A stretch of DNA of 64,000 bases from Roseibium sp. HPY-6 (GTDB lineage Bacteria > Pseudomonadota > Alphaproteobacteria > Rhizobiales > Stappiaceae): assembly GCF_040530035.1 (NCBI RefSeq), contig NZ_JBEWCD010000001.1:1054001-1118000 (forward strand), written 5' to 3'. The notes below the pieces were generated by a model, which saw nothing but the letters and a program-made list of their open reading frames with translations, did not search any database and had not been told where the DNA came from. Below, in pieces: positions 28,688-37,800 of this stretch (its first letter is position 1; each line of letters begins with the position of its first letter). A program made the position numbers and the translations under genes.

Positions 28688-28766
28688 GGCAGCTCGTCCA
28701 TCTCAGCGGATCAATCGCAGTGTTACGAATTTGAGCTTTGAGTACCGAGGAAAACGGCCGCTGGGA

Positions 28767-29849
28767 TTACCCTGTTTTCAGGCCGAAGTTTGCGCCGGAT
28801 TTTTTCAACGTCTCCAACGAACGCTTGGCACCTTCTTCGCTTAGAGCCGCATAGCGCTGAATGGCAGCATTCAGTTCCAGTCCGCCGATGCGCAACCGCC
28901 TTGCGCGCATGGTCAGCACATCTTTGTAGGCTTCTGCTGTGACCCCATTCGCCTTGCAAAGGATAATCAGCGGTTTGTCGCTTGAGCTGAACAGCAATTG
29001 AGAAACAGCCGAAGAAGGCAACTCGCTTACTTTTGCCAACAACATGCCAAGTTCAGCGGTTCTGTCGGATCTTGCAAATGTCTTTACGGCATCGTCAATA
29101 TCGGTTTTGCGGCTGACAACGTCCTTGATGAGCGCATTCGATTCTTCGCGCGCATCGTCCAGCTTGTGCGCTCTCGCCGCCACTTCTGTTGCAGCTCTTT
29201 GCGCAAGCAGGTGAACAAGCGTGTTGTCGGCCCCCAGAGAAGTGATCCGCTCTTTCAAAGCACTTGTCAGGAACGGCACCAGAGCGTGGGCAGCTTCTTC
29301 CGGCAGATCAGGGCGACTGACAAGCGCGGCTTGGATCGATTCATCCGAGCGGGCCTTTTCGACAAGCTTAAGGAAGGAGGACTCGGCAAATTCTGCGCCT
29401 TCGTTCTCCGCAACCCTCGTCAAAACCCTGCTGTCTCCGCGGTCGACCAACACAGACGTGACAGCTTTATCGACCGTTTTTCTTACCGCAATTGCTCCCA
29501 GATGATCCATGGACGCAGAGGAAGCGATTTCAACGAGGTCATCAGTCGTGAGGGATGGTGAATTTTCAAGGACAGGCTCGGCAACAGAAATCTTGTCTTT
29601 TGCCAAACTGACCATGAGGTCCCGCGGCGCGTCTTCTTCGTGACAAACGCGTTTGGCGAGGATCATGCGCGTTTCTTCTTCGAGCTGCCCCAAGACCTTC
29701 AAGACGATGTCACCGAAAAGAAGGCTGATCTGTTCGTCCCGATCATCACCGGCACCGACGAATAGATCCGTAAGCGCACCGACCAGACTTTTCCGGCCGA
29801 CTGCACTGGTATCTCTCGCCAGTTCTGCCAATTTCGAAAGGTTGATCAT
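28767..29849 (-). CDS. DUF2336 domain protein
   Basis: 360 residues from ATG 29849 (GCGGAG upstream). It is an all-helical, HEAT-like repeat protein: repeats of about 30 residues such as DDLVEIASSASMDHLGAIA and EEAAHALVPFLTSALKERI. DUF2336 is a family largely confined to Alphaproteobacteria and of unknown function, possibly a scaffold. No catalytic motif or membrane span is seen. It is monocistronic. Confidence 0.85.
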   Translation of the reverse strand: MINLSKLAELARDTSAVGRKSLVGALTDLFVGAGDDRDEQISLLFGDIVLKVLGQLEEETRMILAKRVCHEEDAPRDLMVSLAKDKISVAEPVLENSPSLTTDDLVEIASSASMDHLGAIAVRKTVDKAVTSVLVDRGDSRVLTRVAENEGAEFAESSFLKLVEKARSDESIQAALVSRPDLPEEAAHALVPFLTSALKERITSLGADNTLVHLLAQRAATEVAARAHKLDDAREESNALIKDVVSRKTDIDDAVKTFARSDRTAELGMLLAKVSELPSSAVSQLLFSSSDKPLIILCKANGVTAEAYKDVLTMRARRLRIGGLELNAAIQRYAALSEEGAKRSLETLKKSGANFGLKTG

Positions 29850-30202
29850 CCGCACTCCGCTGCGCCAGGCGCTCTTAGAACGTAGCAGGAGCATCTTAAC
29901 AATCGGCTACCGCGAGCGCGCCGTCAGCGGGGTCAATTGATACAGCTTCAGGCGTTCATCTTGCGCGTAAATCGCAGTAAAATCGCCTTTCATGCTGAAA
30001 AAATTTATGGTTCTCCGAGGGAGATTCCGTCTCATTTTTTCGAACGTAAGGTGTTCGTAATCAATATGTTAATGAAAGGCGCGAAGGAGACACAACCAAT
30101 AGGTGCAATATCTGCATTGCAATGCAGCATCTTTTTTGCTTCGTTTCACACATTCACTGTCTTAGTATCTGGGCGTCAACTGAGGTAATCGGGAGCGGAC
30201 AG
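29850..30202. other. Intergenic region, no gene recognised
   Basis: 353 AT-rich bases between the DUF2336 start and the small membrane gene. An 83-codon frame (29937-30188) has neither ribosome site nor typical codon use. The promoter of the small gene probably lies near its right end. Confidence 0.45.
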
Positions 30203-30286
30203 ATGACCCTAGCGCGGAACCTGAACAGGATTGCCTTCATTGCAGCATTTGCTTTTCTGGCTGCAATCGTCGTCGGAATCATATGA
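30203..30286 (+). CDS. Small single-span membrane protein (27 residues)
   Basis: ATG 30203 with GGGAGCGG seven bases upstream, ending at TGA 30286. The peptide MTLARNLNRIAFIAAFAF begins with a short basic head and continues as one hydrophobic helix (AFAFLAAIVVGII). Tiny proteins with this head and helix recur in Hyphomicrobiales from memory. The good ribosome site and membrane-like composition support a real gene. Function is unknown. Confidence 0.6.
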   Translation: MTLARNLNRIAFIAAFAFLAAIVVGII

Positions 30287-30531
30287 TCCTGACGTAAGAG
30301 TACGAGTTAAAACAAAGCCTTAGAGCTAAACTCGAATTGGTGTTGATAGACAAGAAATAAAAGCCACTCACATTCGAGCCCGCCGCACCAGAAGGTGTCG
30401 GCCGGCACCGAATGGCTTTTGAAAATCACAGCTGAACACAGAGTTTGACGAATGTGCTTCGATCCAACGACATGGTTCGTAGTCGCAGGTTTAAACGTCA
30501 CTGAAAATCATTGCAATTATTGGGTGTAAAT
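30287..30531. other. Intergenic region, nothing recognised
   Basis: About 245 bases without a convincing gene, followed by two hairpins (30532-30586) that precede the azoreductase stop. A 64-codon minus-strand frame (30307-30501) lacks a ribosome site. Confidence 0.4.
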
Positions 30532-30586
30532 CGTCTCACTGAGTGAGACGGTGTGGATGCCGCCCGGAAACTGGAAGTTCCGGGCG
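30532..30586 (-). terminator. Two hairpins after the azoreductase gene
   Basis: CGCCCGGAA / TTCCGGGCG (30561-30569 with 30578-30586) is followed, in the minus direction, by the perfect palindrome CGTCTCACT-N-AGTGAGACG (30532-30550). They lie 23 bases after the azoR stop. There is no long T-run. Confidence 0.5.
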
Positions 30587-30608
30587 AGGCCACTGTACGG
30601 AGCCTTGG

Positions 30609-31208
30609 CTACGCAGCCAGTTGAAGTGTTTTTTCCAGCGCCGTCTGTTTCTTGGACGGGTCGGCCATAAGTTGATCTGCTGCGATAATCGAAACGTCAT
30701 TGATACCGATAAATCCAAGAACGTGCTTCAGATAGGTCGCTGCAAAGTCAATTTCCGATCCTACTTTCGTACCGCCGGAGGCCACGACAACATACGCCTT
30801 TTTGCCGTCAAGCAATCCGACAGGCCCGTTTTCGGTGTAGGAAAACGTTTCACGTGCCCGAGCAATCTGATCGATCCAGGCCTTAAGCGCAGCTGGAACA
30901 GAGAAATTGTAAATTGGCGTCCCGATAACAATGGTATCTGCCGATTTCAACTCGTTCACCAGTGTGTCGGAAAGCGATAACTTCATGCGTTGTTCGGCGC
31001 TGCGTTCAGCCGGATCAGTGAAATTGGCCCCCACCCAGTCTTCGTCAAGAAACGGGATCCCCTGCGATACATCTCTACTAAGGACCGTCGCTTCCCGGTC
31101 TCTTTCGACCAGTCTCTTTACCAGTGTTTCCGTCAACTCGCGGGTAACCGAGTTGTTCTTACGTGCCGAAGCATTGATATGAAGAATGGTCTTGGCTGCG
31201 TTGCTCAT
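30609..31208 (-). CDS. azoR: FMN-dependent NADH-azoreductase
   Basis: 199 residues from ATG 31208, with TTGGAG upstream. The flavodoxin-like fold shows ILHINASARKNNS (phosphate loop), TPIYNFSVPAALKAWIDQIA and YTENGPVGLLDGKKAYVV, the AzoR hallmarks. These enzymes reduce quinones and azo compounds by two electrons and protect against thiol and quinone stress. It is monocistronic with hairpins downstream. Confidence 0.94.
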   Translation of the reverse strand: MSNAAKTILHINASARKNNSVTRELTETLVKRLVERDREATVLSRDVSQGIPFLDEDWVGANFTDPAERSAEQRMKLSLSDTLVNELKSADTIVIGTPIYNFSVPAALKAWIDQIARARETFSYTENGPVGLLDGKKAYVVVASGGTKVGSEIDFAATYLKHVLGFIGINDVSIIAADQLMADPSKKQTALEKTLQLAA

Positions 31209-31409
31209 GCTGATCTCCAATTTCAAAGCGAAGGATCGCTTGTTCATGAAATGAAGATAGTTTCGCCTCTTTTTACAAACTAGGCTATTTTTAGTGAACA
31301 GTCTGTTGAGCGCTGAACACGGATATGGCTACACTCGCAGCCTTGATTTGGATAGAAATTGTAACTCTTACCTGTGAGACAATAAAGGCGGCTTAGCTCA
31401 AACTGACCA

Positions 31410-32828
31410 CTAACCCCTCTGTCCGACAAACCGCTGCGCGCCCTCAGGAAGCGGCATGGACGCATGCGCCTCAGCGAATTCACCAAGTTTCGTGGCGACA
31501 GGCTCCCCAGGCAGTGAGCTGGCACGGGTTGCCAAATCAACATGCAACAAAAATGTCTCTACTGTTGCCGCAAGCCTGCCGTCTGCACCTTTGAGATAGT
31601 GGAAAAGATGTAGCTTCTTGCCATCGCCTTTCATGACCTGTGTCGTGATGATGAGGCGCTCACCTGCGTGCATTTCGTCGAGATGCCGGATATGGGTTTC
31701 AACGGTAAAGTAGCTTTTGCCCGAAGCGATGTAATCCGCATCCGCACCGATGAGTTCCATGAACCGATCCGTTGCCGCTGCGCCCGCTTCAAGATAATGG
31801 GCCTCATTCATGTGTCCGTTGTAATCGACCCAGCTTTGAGGGATTTGACGGCTGCCCGTAACCGGCAAGTCCGGGTCTACATGAGCCGAGAGCGAAGACT
31901 CGTGCCGATTGATCACACCACCTGCACCGCTTCCGGTTTTTTTCAGTGCCCGCATCATGCCAACCAGATTGTCATCTCGCTGACGTTCGAGTTCGCGAAT
32001 TGTCATATGGCCCGATTGTTCATCGGATTGACCCGCGATCAGATCAACAAGCTCGTCGGTGAACTCGGGCACGTCCATGAGTTTGGTCCATGGCCACTCA
32101 AGCGCAGGCCCAAATTGCGCCATGAAATGCTTCATTCCCGCTTCACCGCCAGCGATCCTGTAAGTTTCAAACATTCCCATTTGAGCCCATCGGATTCCGA
32201 AGGCCATACGGATCGCTTCGTCGATTTCTTCTGTCGTCGCAACGCCATCTTTCACGAGCCAAAGGCTTTCGCGCCAAACAGCTTCCAACAAACGGTCAGC
32301 AATATGCGCATCGATTTCTTTTCTCAATGTGAGCGGAAACATCCCGATCTCGCGCAAGATACTTGCGGCTTTCGCCGTCAAACTCTCCGCACCCACCAAT
32401 TCGACAAGTGGCAACAGATAGACAGGATTGAAGGGATGCGCGACGATCGCTCTTGCACCCTCACTGTTCAATTCGGACGGTTTGAAACCAGATGTCGAAG
32501 ATCCCAGGATGGCGTCCTCAGGTGCGATCTCACTCACCGCACCAAGGACTTTGTGTTTCAACTCAAGTCTTTCAGGTATGCTTTCCTGGATCCAATCGGC
32601 GTCTACCACCGCATCTTCAAGGCTTTCATGAAAGACAAGCTCTCCTTCTGGCGGCAACAGCCAGTCGTAGAGAGACGGCAGACTTCTCCTCGCGTTCGCG
32701 AGAACTTCATTTATGTTTCGCTCCGCTTCAGGATCGGGGTCGTAGACCGCAACGTCCCACCCATTGAGCAGAAACCGCGCTGCCCAGCCACCACCGATCA
32801 CGCCACCGCCAATAATGCAGGCCTTCAT
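31410..32828 (-). CDS. L-carnitine dehydrogenase fused to betainyl-CoA thioesterase
   Basis: 472 residues. Residues 1-~315 are a 3-hydroxyacyl-CoA-dehydrogenase-like enzyme with the NAD motif IIGGGVIGGGWAARF and the HPFNPVYLLPLVELV active-site stretch, matching carnitine 3-dehydrogenases. Residues ~325-472 form a hotdog thioesterase with WVDYNGHMNEAHYLE. Such fusions are known in rhizobia: the first half oxidises carnitine to 3-dehydrocarnitine, the second releases glycine betaine from betainyl-CoA. It is the last gene of the operon and overlaps the BKACE gene by 4 bases. Confidence 0.93.
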   Translation of the reverse strand: MKACIIGGGVIGGGWAARFLLNGWDVAVYDPDPEAERNINEVLANARRSLPSLYDWLLPPEGELVFHESLEDAVVDADWIQESIPERLELKHKVLGAVSEIAPEDAILGSSTSGFKPSELNSEGARAIVAHPFNPVYLLPLVELVGAESLTAKAASILREIGMFPLTLRKEIDAHIADRLLEAVWRESLWLVKDGVATTEEIDEAIRMAFGIRWAQMGMFETYRIAGGEAGMKHFMAQFGPALEWPWTKLMDVPEFTDELVDLIAGQSDEQSGHMTIRELERQRDDNLVGMMRALKKTGSGAGGVINRHESSLSAHVDPDLPVTGSRQIPQSWVDYNGHMNEAHYLEAGAAATDRFMELIGADADYIASGKSYFTVETHIRHLDEMHAGERLIITTQVMKGDGKKLHLFHYLKGADGRLAATVETFLLHVDLATRASSLPGEPVATKLGEFAEAHASMPLPEGAQRFVGQRG

Positions 32829-33736
32829 TTTGGTGACCTCTTCGAAAGGCCAAGCAACGACCGTACGTCTTGCGGGCCCATGACCTTCGCTCCCATGCCC
32901 TCGATGACCTTCCGCGCCTTCTCGACCAACTGGGCGTTCGTAGCAAGCACACCTTTTTCCAGAAAGAGATTGTCTTCCAATCCGACGCGCACATTTCCTC
33001 CTGCCAGCACAGCGGCTGCAGCATATGGGATCTGGTCACGGCCGAGACTAAACGCGGACCAAGCCCAATCGTTCGGGATCGCGTTCACCATCGCCAGAAG
33101 TGTATTCAGATCGTTTGGAGCACCCCACGGGACCCCCATACACAATTGGACCAGTGCGGGAGATGCCAGTGTCCCTTCACTCACCAACTGTTTCGCGAAC
33201 CACAAATGACCTGTGTCGAAAGCCTCGATTTCCGGCTTCACTCCTAGTTCGGTCATCATGCTGCCCATTGCACGCAGCATGCCGGGTGTATTCGTCATGA
33301 CGTAGTCGGCTTCCGCAAAATTCATGGTTCCGCAGTCAAGCGTACAAATCTCCGGTAGACACTCCGCGATATGAGCCATGCGCTCCGCGGCGCCGATCAT
33401 ATCAGTACCCTTTTCATTGACCGGCAAAGGCGCCTCGGTCGATCCGAAGACAATGTCGCCGCCCATGCCCGCTGTCAGATTTAGAACAACGTCGACGTCA
33501 GCTGCGCGGATAAGGTCCGTTACTTCCCGGTAGAGATCGAGCCGGCGGGAGGGAGCTCCGGTCTCTGGGTCCCTAACGTGACAATGCACAACGGCGGCAC
33601 CTGCTTTCGCCGCATCAATTGCACTTTCGGCAATTTGTTTTGGGCTTCGCGGCACATGGGGAGATTTATCTTGGGTCGACCCCGATCCGGTCACGGCACA
33701 CGTTATGAAAACATTCCGGTTCATTTGCAGCGGCAT
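32825..33736 (-). CDS. BKACE-family 3-dehydrocarnitine cleavage enzyme
   Basis: 303 residues from ATG 33736 (AGGAG upstream); upstream starts would run back into the hydratase gene. The zinc site is AVVHCHVRDPETG. LNLTAGMGGD and LEDNLFLEKGVLA are typical of beta-keto acid cleavage enzymes. In the carnitine pathway this family condenses 3-dehydrocarnitine with acetyl-CoA to give acetoacetate and betainyl-CoA. The overlap with the dehydrogenase-thioesterase fusion makes that assignment firm by context. Confidence 0.93.
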   Translation of the reverse strand: MPLQMNRNVFITCAVTGSGSTQDKSPHVPRSPKQIAESAIDAAKAGAAVVHCHVRDPETGAPSRRLDLYREVTDLIRAADVDVVLNLTAGMGGDIVFGSTEAPLPVNEKGTDMIGAAERMAHIAECLPEICTLDCGTMNFAEADYVMTNTPGMLRAMGSMMTELGVKPEIEAFDTGHLWFAKQLVSEGTLASPALVQLCMGVPWGAPNDLNTLLAMVNAIPNDWAWSAFSLGRDQIPYAAAAVLAGGNVRVGLEDNLFLEKGVLATNAQLVEKARKVIEGMGAKVMGPQDVRSLLGLSKRSPK

Positions 33737-33746
33737 TGCTTTACTC

Positions 33747-34529
33747 CTAGCGGCCTTTCCAGACCGGGTCTCGTTTCTCGGCAAAGGCCTTGGCACCCTC
33801 GAGCTGGTCTTCGGATCGATAGAGCGTTTCGACCGTTCCGAACTGGCTCTTGGTGATGCGGTTCATCGCATCCTGGAACTTCAGATCTTCCGCTTCCCTG
33901 ACCACTTCCTTGATCGCGGCATAGACAAGCGGTGGTCCTGATGCCAACAGGTCGGCCAGTTTCCAGGCTTCTTCCATCAGTCTTTCAGCCGGATAGATGT
34001 GGTTTATCATGCCCCATCGCGCGGCTTCGTCCGCCTCAATCCAACGGCCCGTCAAAAGCAGTTCCATGGCAATATGATAGGGAATGCGCTTCGGCAGTTT
34101 GATGCTGGCAGCGTCTGCAACTGTTCCAGAGCGAATTTCAGGCAGTGCGAAAGTCGCATGCTCTGCCGCGAGGATAAGATCGGCAGAAAGCGCCAATTCC
34201 AGCCCGCCACCACAACAGATGCCGTTGACGGCGGCTATCACCGGTTTGTTCAGCCCTCTCAGCTCCTGCAACCCACCGAAACCGCCCTTGCCGTAGTCTC
34301 CGTCGACCGCGTCTCCATCGGCTGCCGCTTTCAGGTCCCAGCCTGGGCAGAAGAATTTTTCGCCTGCGCCTGTAACGATGGCGACACGCAGTTCGGGGTC
34401 GTCGCGAAATTCGGTGAAAACCTCACCCATCATTCTGCTTGTTGCCAAATCAATGGCATTAGCCTTCGGTCGGTCCAGCGTGACCTCAAGTATCTTGTTT
34501 TCCTTGCGGACCTTTAAAGGACTGCTCAT
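33747..34529 (-). CDS. caiD: Carnitinyl-CoA dehydratase/crotonobetainyl-CoA hydratase
   Basis: 260 residues. It is a crotonase-fold protein whose start (ILEVTLDRPKANAID), middle (RVAIVTGAGEKFFCPGWDL) and end (FAEKRDPVWKGR) match CaiD closely from memory. It hydrates crotonobetainyl-CoA to L-carnitinyl-CoA. It sits between the CoA ligase (1-base gap) and the BKACE gene (10-base gap), so the set is one transcript. Confidence 0.92.
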   Translation of the reverse strand: MSSPLKVRKENKILEVTLDRPKANAIDLATSRMMGEVFTEFRDDPELRVAIVTGAGEKFFCPGWDLKAAADGDAVDGDYGKGGFGGLQELRGLNKPVIAAVNGICCGGGLELALSADLILAAEHATFALPEIRSGTVADAASIKLPKRIPYHIAMELLLTGRWIEADEAARWGMINHIYPAERLMEEAWKLADLLASGPPLVYAAIKEVVREAEDLKFQDAMNRITKSQFGTVETLYRSEDQLEGAKAFAEKRDPVWKGR

Positions 34530-34530
34530 C

Positions 34531-36558
34531 TTATGAAACCTCGCATCGGATCAGCGCGTCGGCGGCAACAGCAAACGTTTCGCCGCACAGGAGTGGGTTT
34601 ATTTCGACTTCGGCAACCGCTGTTGACAACGCACAGGCCTGTACCGCCATGATCGCGTCGATGATCAAGGATCGATTGCAGGCAGGCTTGCCTCTATAGC
34701 CGTTCAGAACTCTGGCGATCTTAAGTTCCTCCAGAGCGCAATCCACTTCGGTGCGCGTAACAGGCAGGATCAACGACACACTGTCATCAAACAGCTCAGT
34801 CAGAACTCCACCAGCAGCCAAAGTCAGAACGTATCCATGCGCAGGATCGAGCACCACGCCGACAAGAAGTTCCGCGAGCGCGCCCGTTACCATCTCTTCA
34901 ACAAGAAAGGTTTCTGACGCCATTCCGGATGCGGCAACTAGAACATCGTCGGCTGAGTTCAAATCAAGTTTCACAGCGCCGGCTTCGCTCTTATGAGCAA
35001 AGCCGACCCCCTTCAGAACCACAGGAAAGCCTAAGTCCTCTGCTGCTTTCGCGGCACATGCTCCACTAGGTGCGACAGCTTTGCAAGGCACAGCAACTCC
35101 ATGTTTCTTCAGGAGGTCTTTCGCTTTCGCCTCGTCAAGACTAATCGGTTCAATCGACCCCGTTGGTACAAAAATCGAATTGGGCGCCTGCCTGTTTCCA
35201 AGAAATGCCGCAGCTTCGATCGCGGCGAGTGATTCTTCCATACCGCAAAGAGGACTAATGCCCCGCACGAGGAGTTCCAGGGCGACATTCTCTGGCATGT
35301 TTTCGGGCAGCGAACTTAGGATTCCGATTGGTTTGCTGGTGTTTTCCCTGGCAATTTCGACTGCATCAATCACCTTGAGCCATTCGTCCAGAGAACATCG
35401 ATCGGGACGCGGAAAATCCAGCACCACGATACCCATGGCTGCATCGCTCTCCAACATTGCGGAAAAAACCCGCCCCATGGCGTCAACGTCGCCCCAGATG
35501 TAAGTGTGATAGTCGAGAGGATTTGCCAACGCCACCTTCACGCCCAGCACTTCTTGCAGCGTTCTCGATTGCGTGTCGGTCAGCGCTGGAAACTCGAGCC
35601 GCCTTCCCATTGCCGCATCGGCGATCAAACTGGCTTCCCCTCCTGAACACGACATTGAGGCGATCTTGTTGTCAACGATCGGCCCCACAGTATGCAGGAG
35701 TTTCAGTGTCTCCAAAAAGGCTGCGAGGTTGGTGACTTCGGCCAGACCCAACTTCTTGAAAAGCGCGCTCGCACCCGCCGCGCTGCCCGCGAGTGATGCT
35801 GTATGCGATATGGCCGCAGTGCGAGCTTGCTGCGAACGGCCAACTTTCAGGACGACGACCGGTTTGCCCAGCGCATGCGCGCGTTGCGCAAAGCCCACGA
35901 AGGCCGCCAGATCGTCCAAACCTTCGATATGAAGCCCTATCGCAGTCACGCGTTCATCAGACAAAAGTGCATCAGCGATCGCTGACAAACCCGTCTGTGC
36001 CTGGTTGCCCGCCGTCACCAAATAGGCAATCGGCAGACCGCGCGTCTGCATGGTCAGATTGAGGGCGATATTCGACGACTGGGTGAGGATCGCAACACCT
36101 GTTTCAGCCCCTGCAAGTCCGTGCTGGTCAGGCCAGAGCGAAGCGCCATCTAATGCATTGATAAACCCGTAACAGTTGGGCCCCAGGAACGGCATATCAC
36201 CAGCAGCTTCCACGAGAGCTTCCTGCAGGGAATTGCCGTCATCCAATTCGGCGGAGGCTTCTCGAAATCCCGATGCAAAGCACACCGCACCACCGGCCCC
36301 GGACTTTGAAAGAGCGTGAACAGTTTCGATTGTCGCGTGTCGATTGACACCAATGAAAGCCGCATCAGGAACAAAGGGAAGTTCGGCAACCGATCGGACT
36401 ACCGGGCATTCCCAGATTTCGTCCCTCGTTGGATGAACTGCACAAATCTTGCCCGCGAAGCCGGACTTACGGCATTCCCGCACCACGTTCTCACACCAGA
36501 ACCCGCCGCCAACGACAACTATGGATTCGGGGCGAAACAAACGCTCGAGGCTTCGCAC
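34531..36558 (-). CDS. ADP-forming acyl-CoA synthetase family protein (candidate betaine-CoA ligase)
   Basis: 675 residues. It has an N-terminal CoA-binding Rossmann domain (ESIVVVGGGFWCENVV), a central succinyl-CoA-synthetase-like region (AAISHTASLAGS) and a C-terminal ATP-grasp domain (~470-675: HGVAVPCKAVAPSG, FPVVLKGVGFAHKSEAG, VAEVEINPLL). The alpha and beta parts are fused as in NDP-forming acetyl-CoA synthetases. By position it should activate gamma-butyrobetaine, crotonobetaine or carnitine to the CoA thioester, taking the place of the AMP-forming CaiC. This substrate assignment is inference. Confidence 0.88.
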   Translation of the reverse strand: MRSLERLFRPESIVVVGGGFWCENVVRECRKSGFAGKICAVHPTRDEIWECPVVRSVAELPFVPDAAFIGVNRHATIETVHALSKSGAGGAVCFASGFREASAELDDGNSLQEALVEAAGDMPFLGPNCYGFINALDGASLWPDQHGLAGAETGVAILTQSSNIALNLTMQTRGLPIAYLVTAGNQAQTGLSAIADALLSDERVTAIGLHIEGLDDLAAFVGFAQRAHALGKPVVVLKVGRSQQARTAAISHTASLAGSAAGASALFKKLGLAEVTNLAAFLETLKLLHTVGPIVDNKIASMSCSGGEASLIADAAMGRRLEFPALTDTQSRTLQEVLGVKVALANPLDYHTYIWGDVDAMGRVFSAMLESDAAMGIVVLDFPRPDRCSLDEWLKVIDAVEIARENTSKPIGILSSLPENMPENVALELLVRGISPLCGMEESLAAIEAAAFLGNRQAPNSIFVPTGSIEPISLDEAKAKDLLKKHGVAVPCKAVAPSGACAAKAAEDLGFPVVLKGVGFAHKSEAGAVKLDLNSADDVLVAASGMASETFLVEEMVTGALAELLVGVVLDPAHGYVLTLAAGGVLTELFDDSVSLILPVTRTEVDCALEELKIARVLNGYRGKPACNRSLIIDAIMAVQACALSTAVAEVEINPLLCGETFAVAADALIRCEVS

Positions 36559-36561
36559 GGC

Positions 36562-37722
36562 TTATGCCCCAAGTGGTCTGAAAATGTCACGGCTGATGAT
36601 ATGCCGCTGAATTTCACTCGTTCCGTCCCAGATGCGTTCGACCCGGGCATCCCGCCAGAACCGCTCGATCGGAAAGTCGTCCATCAACCCCATTCCACCG
36701 TGAATTTGCAATGTGGTATCGGTGACCCTGGAAAGCATCTCCGTCGCATAGAGTTTTGCGCTGGCAATCTCCCTGTTTGCCGGTAGGCCTTGATCAAGCC
36801 GCCACGCGCCAGCGAGCGTAAGCCAATCAGCCGCGTCAATTTCCGTAATCATGTCGGCAACCTGAAATCCGACACCCTGAAACTTGGCGATGGGCTGACC
36901 GAATTGACTCCGCTCTGCAGCGTAAGAAACGGCGTGGTCGAAACAGCGGCGCGCGCGGCCGACGCTCATCGCGGCAACGGTGAGGCGCGTTGCATAAAGC
37001 CACTCATTCATCACCGCAAATCCGCCGTCGACATCGCCCAGGACCTGAGAGTCCGGGAGACGGCAGCCGTCAAAATACAAGACATAATTCTTGTAACCGC
37101 GATGACTGACAGAGTTGTAGCCCTCTCGGACCTCAAATCCTGGCGTGCCTCGATCAACGAGAAAACATGTGATCCGTTTCTTGGGACCTTTTGGAGTGTC
37201 ATCCACACCGGTCGCTACAAAAACAATAAAGAAGTCAGCGTGTTCTGCGCCTGAAATAAAATGCTTCGAACCCGACACAACCCAGTCGCCACCCTCACGC
37301 ACGGCCTGACATTTCATGCCGCGAACGTCCGAGCCGGCGTCTGGTTCAGTCATGGCCAGTGCATCCATTTTCTCGCCACGCACTGCCGGAAGCAGATAGC
37401 GTTCACGCTGATCGCCCTTGCATGCCATCAGAATATTTTGCGGCCGCCCGAAAAAGTGTGTGAGCGCCATTGAACCGCGCCCAAGTTCCCGTTCGACCAA
37501 CGTAAAATCGAGATGACTCAGGCCCGCACCGCCCACTTCTTCGGGAAAGTTACAAGCGTAAAATCCAAGATCGATGCATTTGCGCTTGATCTCTTCACCT
37601 AGCTCCGGGAACACCTGTCCGGTCTTTTCAACCAGAGCTTCGTGCGGATAGATCTCATTTTCGACGAACGAGCGTACCGTCGAAACGATCATTTCCTGCT
37701 CTTCGCCCAGGCCAAAATGCAT
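36562..37722 (-). CDS. Acyl-CoA dehydrogenase, probable gamma-butyrobetainyl-CoA dehydrogenase
   Basis: 386 residues; AGGAG precedes ATG 37722. It shows the flavoprotein signatures ALAMTEPDAGSDVRGMKC and QIHGGMGLMDDFPIERFWRD, with the catalytic glutamate region WDGTSEIQRHIISR. It is the first gene of the operon, 3 bases before the CoA ligase. By context it oxidises gamma-butyrobetainyl-CoA to crotonobetainyl-CoA, feeding the CaiD hydratase. A general short-chain acyl-CoA role cannot be ruled out from sequence alone. Confidence 0.9.
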   Translation of the reverse strand: MHFGLGEEQEMIVSTVRSFVENEIYPHEALVEKTGQVFPELGEEIKRKCIDLGFYACNFPEEVGGAGLSHLDFTLVERELGRGSMALTHFFGRPQNILMACKGDQRERYLLPAVRGEKMDALAMTEPDAGSDVRGMKCQAVREGGDWVVSGSKHFISGAEHADFFIVFVATGVDDTPKGPKKRITCFLVDRGTPGFEVREGYNSVSHRGYKNYVLYFDGCRLPDSQVLGDVDGGFAVMNEWLYATRLTVAAMSVGRARRCFDHAVSYAAERSQFGQPIAKFQGVGFQVADMITEIDAADWLTLAGAWRLDQGLPANREIASAKLYATEMLSRVTDTTLQIHGGMGLMDDFPIERFWRDARVERIWDGTSEIQRHIISRDIFRPLGA

Positions 37723-37734
37723 CTAATAACTCCT

Positions 37735-37764
37735 CTTGTCTCCGTTTCGGAAGAGTGAGACAAG
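37735..37764. promoter_or_regulatory. Inverted repeat upstream of the carnitine operon
   Basis: CTTGTCTC-N14-GAGACAAG lies in the 78-base divergent region, directly beside the ribosome site of the acyl-CoA dehydrogenase gene. It is a candidate operator for the adjacent GlxA-type regulator or another regulator. Confidence 0.4.
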
Positions 37765-37800
37765 ATGGCATGTTGCGATATGCAGTTTTGGTAAAAAAAT

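Noticed and set aside
29937..30188. 83-codon plus-strand frame
   Set aside because: No ribosome site, no family resemblance and unusual codon use; treated as intergenic.
31668..33209. 513-codon plus-strand frame
   Set aside because: It is antisense to the carnitine dehydrogenase fusion and BKACE genes, which carry clear family motifs and overlapping starts.
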